This document shows positions 62,440 to 64,000 of a stretch of 64,000 nucleotides of DNA, piece by piece. Every line of letters begins with the position of its first letter. Positions within the stretch are counted from its first letter, which is position 1. This stretch comes from Curtobacterium sp. TC1 (lineage in GTDB: Bacteria; Actinomycetota; Actinomycetes; Actinomycetales; Microbacteriaceae), in assembly GCF_019844075.1 (NCBI RefSeq), contig NZ_CP081964.1:2790001-2854000 (forward strand), read 5' to 3'. Under the pieces are notes generated by a model. The model was not told where the DNA came from. It worked only from the letters and a program-made list of their open reading frames with translations, and made no database searches. Both the position numbers and the translations under genes were made by a program.

Positions 62440-64000
62440 TCAGTCCGCCAGCGGGACCTCGATGACGACCCGCTCGGCCGGGTCGGTGAGCACGCGTTCG
62501 AGGTCGCCCCACGTCTCGGCGCGGCGGTACTCCCAGCCGAGGCCGGTCACGACCCGTTCGACGTCGACGTGCTGCGGGGTCGACATCATCCGCCGCATGT
62601 CCTCCGGTGGGGTGGTGCGTGCCACCTCGAGCCCGCGGAAGATCGCGCCGCCGTGGTCGTTGCCGACGACGACCTGCACCCGGTGCGTCCGTTCCTCGGT
62701 GCCGGTGACGAACGCCCCGAGGTCGTGCAGCAGGGTCAGGTCGCCGAGCAGCACGCGCGTGGTGCCGACCGACGCCGACGACTGCTCGAGCGCCGCGGCG
62801 ATGCCCAACGCGGTCGACACGGTGCCGTCGATGCCGGCGAGGCCGCGGTTCGCGTGCACCCGGATCTTCTTGCCGAGCACCCGTCCGTCGGCGACGCGGA
62901 TGATCTGCGAGGCCCCGAACACGAGCCGGTCGTGCGGCCACGTCACGCCCCACACGGCGTCGGCGAGCATCGCGCGGTCGACCGGTCGGCGGCGGAGCGC
63001 GACCTCGTCGCGCAGGAACTTGTTGCGTTCGGCGCGGTCCGGGGACCGCTTGGCGCCGAGGTCGGGTCCGGCGTCGCCGTCGCCGAGCAGCTGACGGCTC
63101 GCGCCGACCCAGCGACCGACCCACGCACGGTGCTCCGGCCGAGTGCGGCCGGTCACGCGGACGTCGGCCACGAAGGTGGTCAACGATTCGCTGGGCCCAC
63201 GCCGCCGGTTCCCGGACGACGCGCCAGCGGCGTCCGGGCCGTGCCGGTGGGGAGAGGCGCGGGCCGGGTCGAAGGGATCGGCCGCGGGTCCGCGGACCAC
63301 GATCGTCTCGACCCCCTGCCGCTGCAGCAGCGCCGGGACCTCCCGACTGAGGGTCGGGTGGCCGAGCACGACGGCGCGGCGGACCGCCCCGCCGAAGTCC
63401 GGGTCGCGCAGGAGGTCGCGGTAGGCGACGACGAGGTTCCGGCCGAACCGTGCGCCGCTGGAGACCTCGGCGAGCAGAGGTGCCCCGAGCTCCCAGGCGA
63501 TGCGCTCGGCGTCCGCACCGGCGTCGTGCCCGGCGATGACGACCGTGCTCGGCTCGTCGTCCGGCGACAGCTCCGCGACCGGCAGGCCCCCGTTCGCGCG
63601 ACGGGTGGCGAACGCGGTGTCGACCTCGTCGTCGGGGACGCCCTGCACGTCCTCGGCGTCGAGGCCGGCGGAGAGGGGTTCGCGGAACGCGACGTTGAGC
63701 TGCGCCGGTCCGGGCTGCCCGGTGTGCCCGGCGGCCGCGGCGACGGCCTGGCGGGCGAGGTCGCGCAGCACGGCACGCACCGACGCGTCGGCCCCGTGTG
63801 CCGACGGCGCCTCGACATCGCGGACGAAGGCGACCGCGTCGCCGAACATGCCCGGCTGGACCGTGGTCTGGTTGCTGCCGATGCCGCGGAGTTCGTCCGG
63901 CCGGTCGGCGCTCAGGACGATCATCGGGACGCCGGAGTGGTGCGCTTCGAGGACCGCGGGGTGCAGGTTGGCGACGGCGGTGCCCGAGGTCGTCACGACC
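62440..64000 (-). CDS. menD: MenD, cut by window end
   Basis: About 520 C-terminal residues are visible; the start lies beyond the window. [31 protein letters not shown] and [12 protein letters not shown] are MenD signatures of the thiamin-diphosphate enzyme that makes SEPHCHC from isochorismate and 2-oxoglutarate. An insertion of about 22 residues ([11 protein letters not shown]...RRGPS) between two conserved parts comes from the 73-bp palindromic element (63191-63263) and is not expected in the family. It lies convergent to menF. Confidence 0.9.
   Translation of the reverse strand, partial: VVTTSGTAVANLHPAVLEAHHSGVPMIVLSADRPDELRGIGSNQTTVQPGMFGDAVAFVRDVEAPSAHGADASVRAVLRDLARQAVAAAAGHTGQPGPAQLNVAFREPLSAGLDAEDVQGVPDDEVDTAFATRRANGGLPVAELSPDDEPSTVVIAGHDAGADAERIAWELGAPLLAEVSSGARFGRNLVVAYRDLLRDPDFGGAVRRAVVLGHPTLSREVPALLQRQGVETIVVRGPAADPFDPARASPHRHGPDAAGASSGNRRRGPSESLTTFVADVRVTGRTRPEHRAWVGRWVGASRQLLGDGDAGPDLGAKRSPDRAERNKFLRDEVALRRRPVDRAMLADAVWGVTWPHDRLVFGASQIIRVADGRVLGKKIRVHANRGLAGIDGTVSTALGIAAALEQSSASVGTTRVLLGDLTLLHDLGAFVTGTEERTHRVQVVVGNDHGGAIFRGLEVARTTPPEDMRRMMSTPQHVDVERVVTGLGWEYRRAETWGDLERVLTDPAERVVIEVPLAD
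63191..63263. repeat. 73-bp palindromic element, copy 2 (inside menD)
   Basis: It is the reverse-oriented copy of 56986-57058. The menD frame reads the opposite strand of the element compared with the acyltransferase-like gene, yet both are stop-free. Confidence 0.85.

Overview
The window is high-GC DNA from an actinomycete, most likely a member of the Microbacteriaceae (Curtobacterium-like). This rests on the gene order secE-nusG-rplK-rplA next to tRNA-Trp, menaquinone genes, frequent GTG starts, many genes with a leaderless promoter layout (TANNNT followed 6-7 bases later by the start codon), and the actinobacterial form of the tRNAs. The assignment to family is inference from gene content; no search was run.

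Bases 1-7,500 look clearly different (visibly lower GC, phage- or plasmid-type genes) and end at two tandem fragments of a serine tRNA 3' end (7409-7498). I read this as the right-hand end of an integrated element whose other end and integrase lie outside the window. Its cargo is: the tail of an unknown gene coupled to a type IV prepilin and a small Cys-motif protein; two small unknown proteins; a protein with two tandem ParB-like domains (-) divergent from a GT-A glycosyltransferase with a DDD motif (+); and an AIPR-family protein with a PD-(D/E)XK-like N-terminus (-) followed by an unknown basic-tailed protein. The ParB-like/glycosyltransferase pair is the best candidate here for a little-described system, possibly DNA modification; the AIPR pair is a likely anti-phage module.

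From 7,500 on the DNA is chromosomal. 7.5-20 kb: a membrane PH-like protein, a HerA-type ATPase, a Bcr/CflA-type exporter with divergent TetR regulator, a lipoprotein, a second MFS carrier, the transsulfuration pair (cystathionine gamma-synthase/lyase and cystathionine beta-synthase), an ABC exporter and an amino-acid permease. 21-22.3 kb: an AbiEi/DUF559-type gene enclosed by inverted palindromic repeats. 22.3-25.8 kb: rplJL with an attenuator-like hairpin and a two-component system. 25.8-33 kb: a surface-glycan locus with two paralogous flippases that share the same leaderless promoter, two GT2 enzymes, a PIG-L deacetylase/methyltransferase fusion and an acyl-CoA dehydrogenase-like protein. 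33-43 kb: a MacB-like ABC pair, a beta-propeller protein, and a sugar-uptake operon (binding protein, two permeases, oxidoreductase, sugar isomerase) divergent from a ROK repressor with a visible operator and promoter.

43-54 kb: a YqaJ-like exonuclease, a Pr6Pr membrane protein, then rplA, rplK, nusG, secE, tRNA-Trp, an aspartate aminotransferase, murB, a MaoC-type dehydratase pair, tRNA-Met, tRNA-Thr, an M23 peptidase, an inositol monophosphatase and tRNA-Tyr. 54-64 kb: YajQ, cardiolipin synthase, a repeat-rich gap, a membrane acyltransferase-like protein, ferredoxin-NADP reductase, and the menaquinone genes (polyprenyl diphosphate synthase, menG, menF, menD, the last cut by the window edge). 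A 73-bp palindromic element occurs twice, in opposite orientation, inside the coding sequences of the acyltransferase-like gene and menD without breaking either frame; this is the most unusual repeat in the window.
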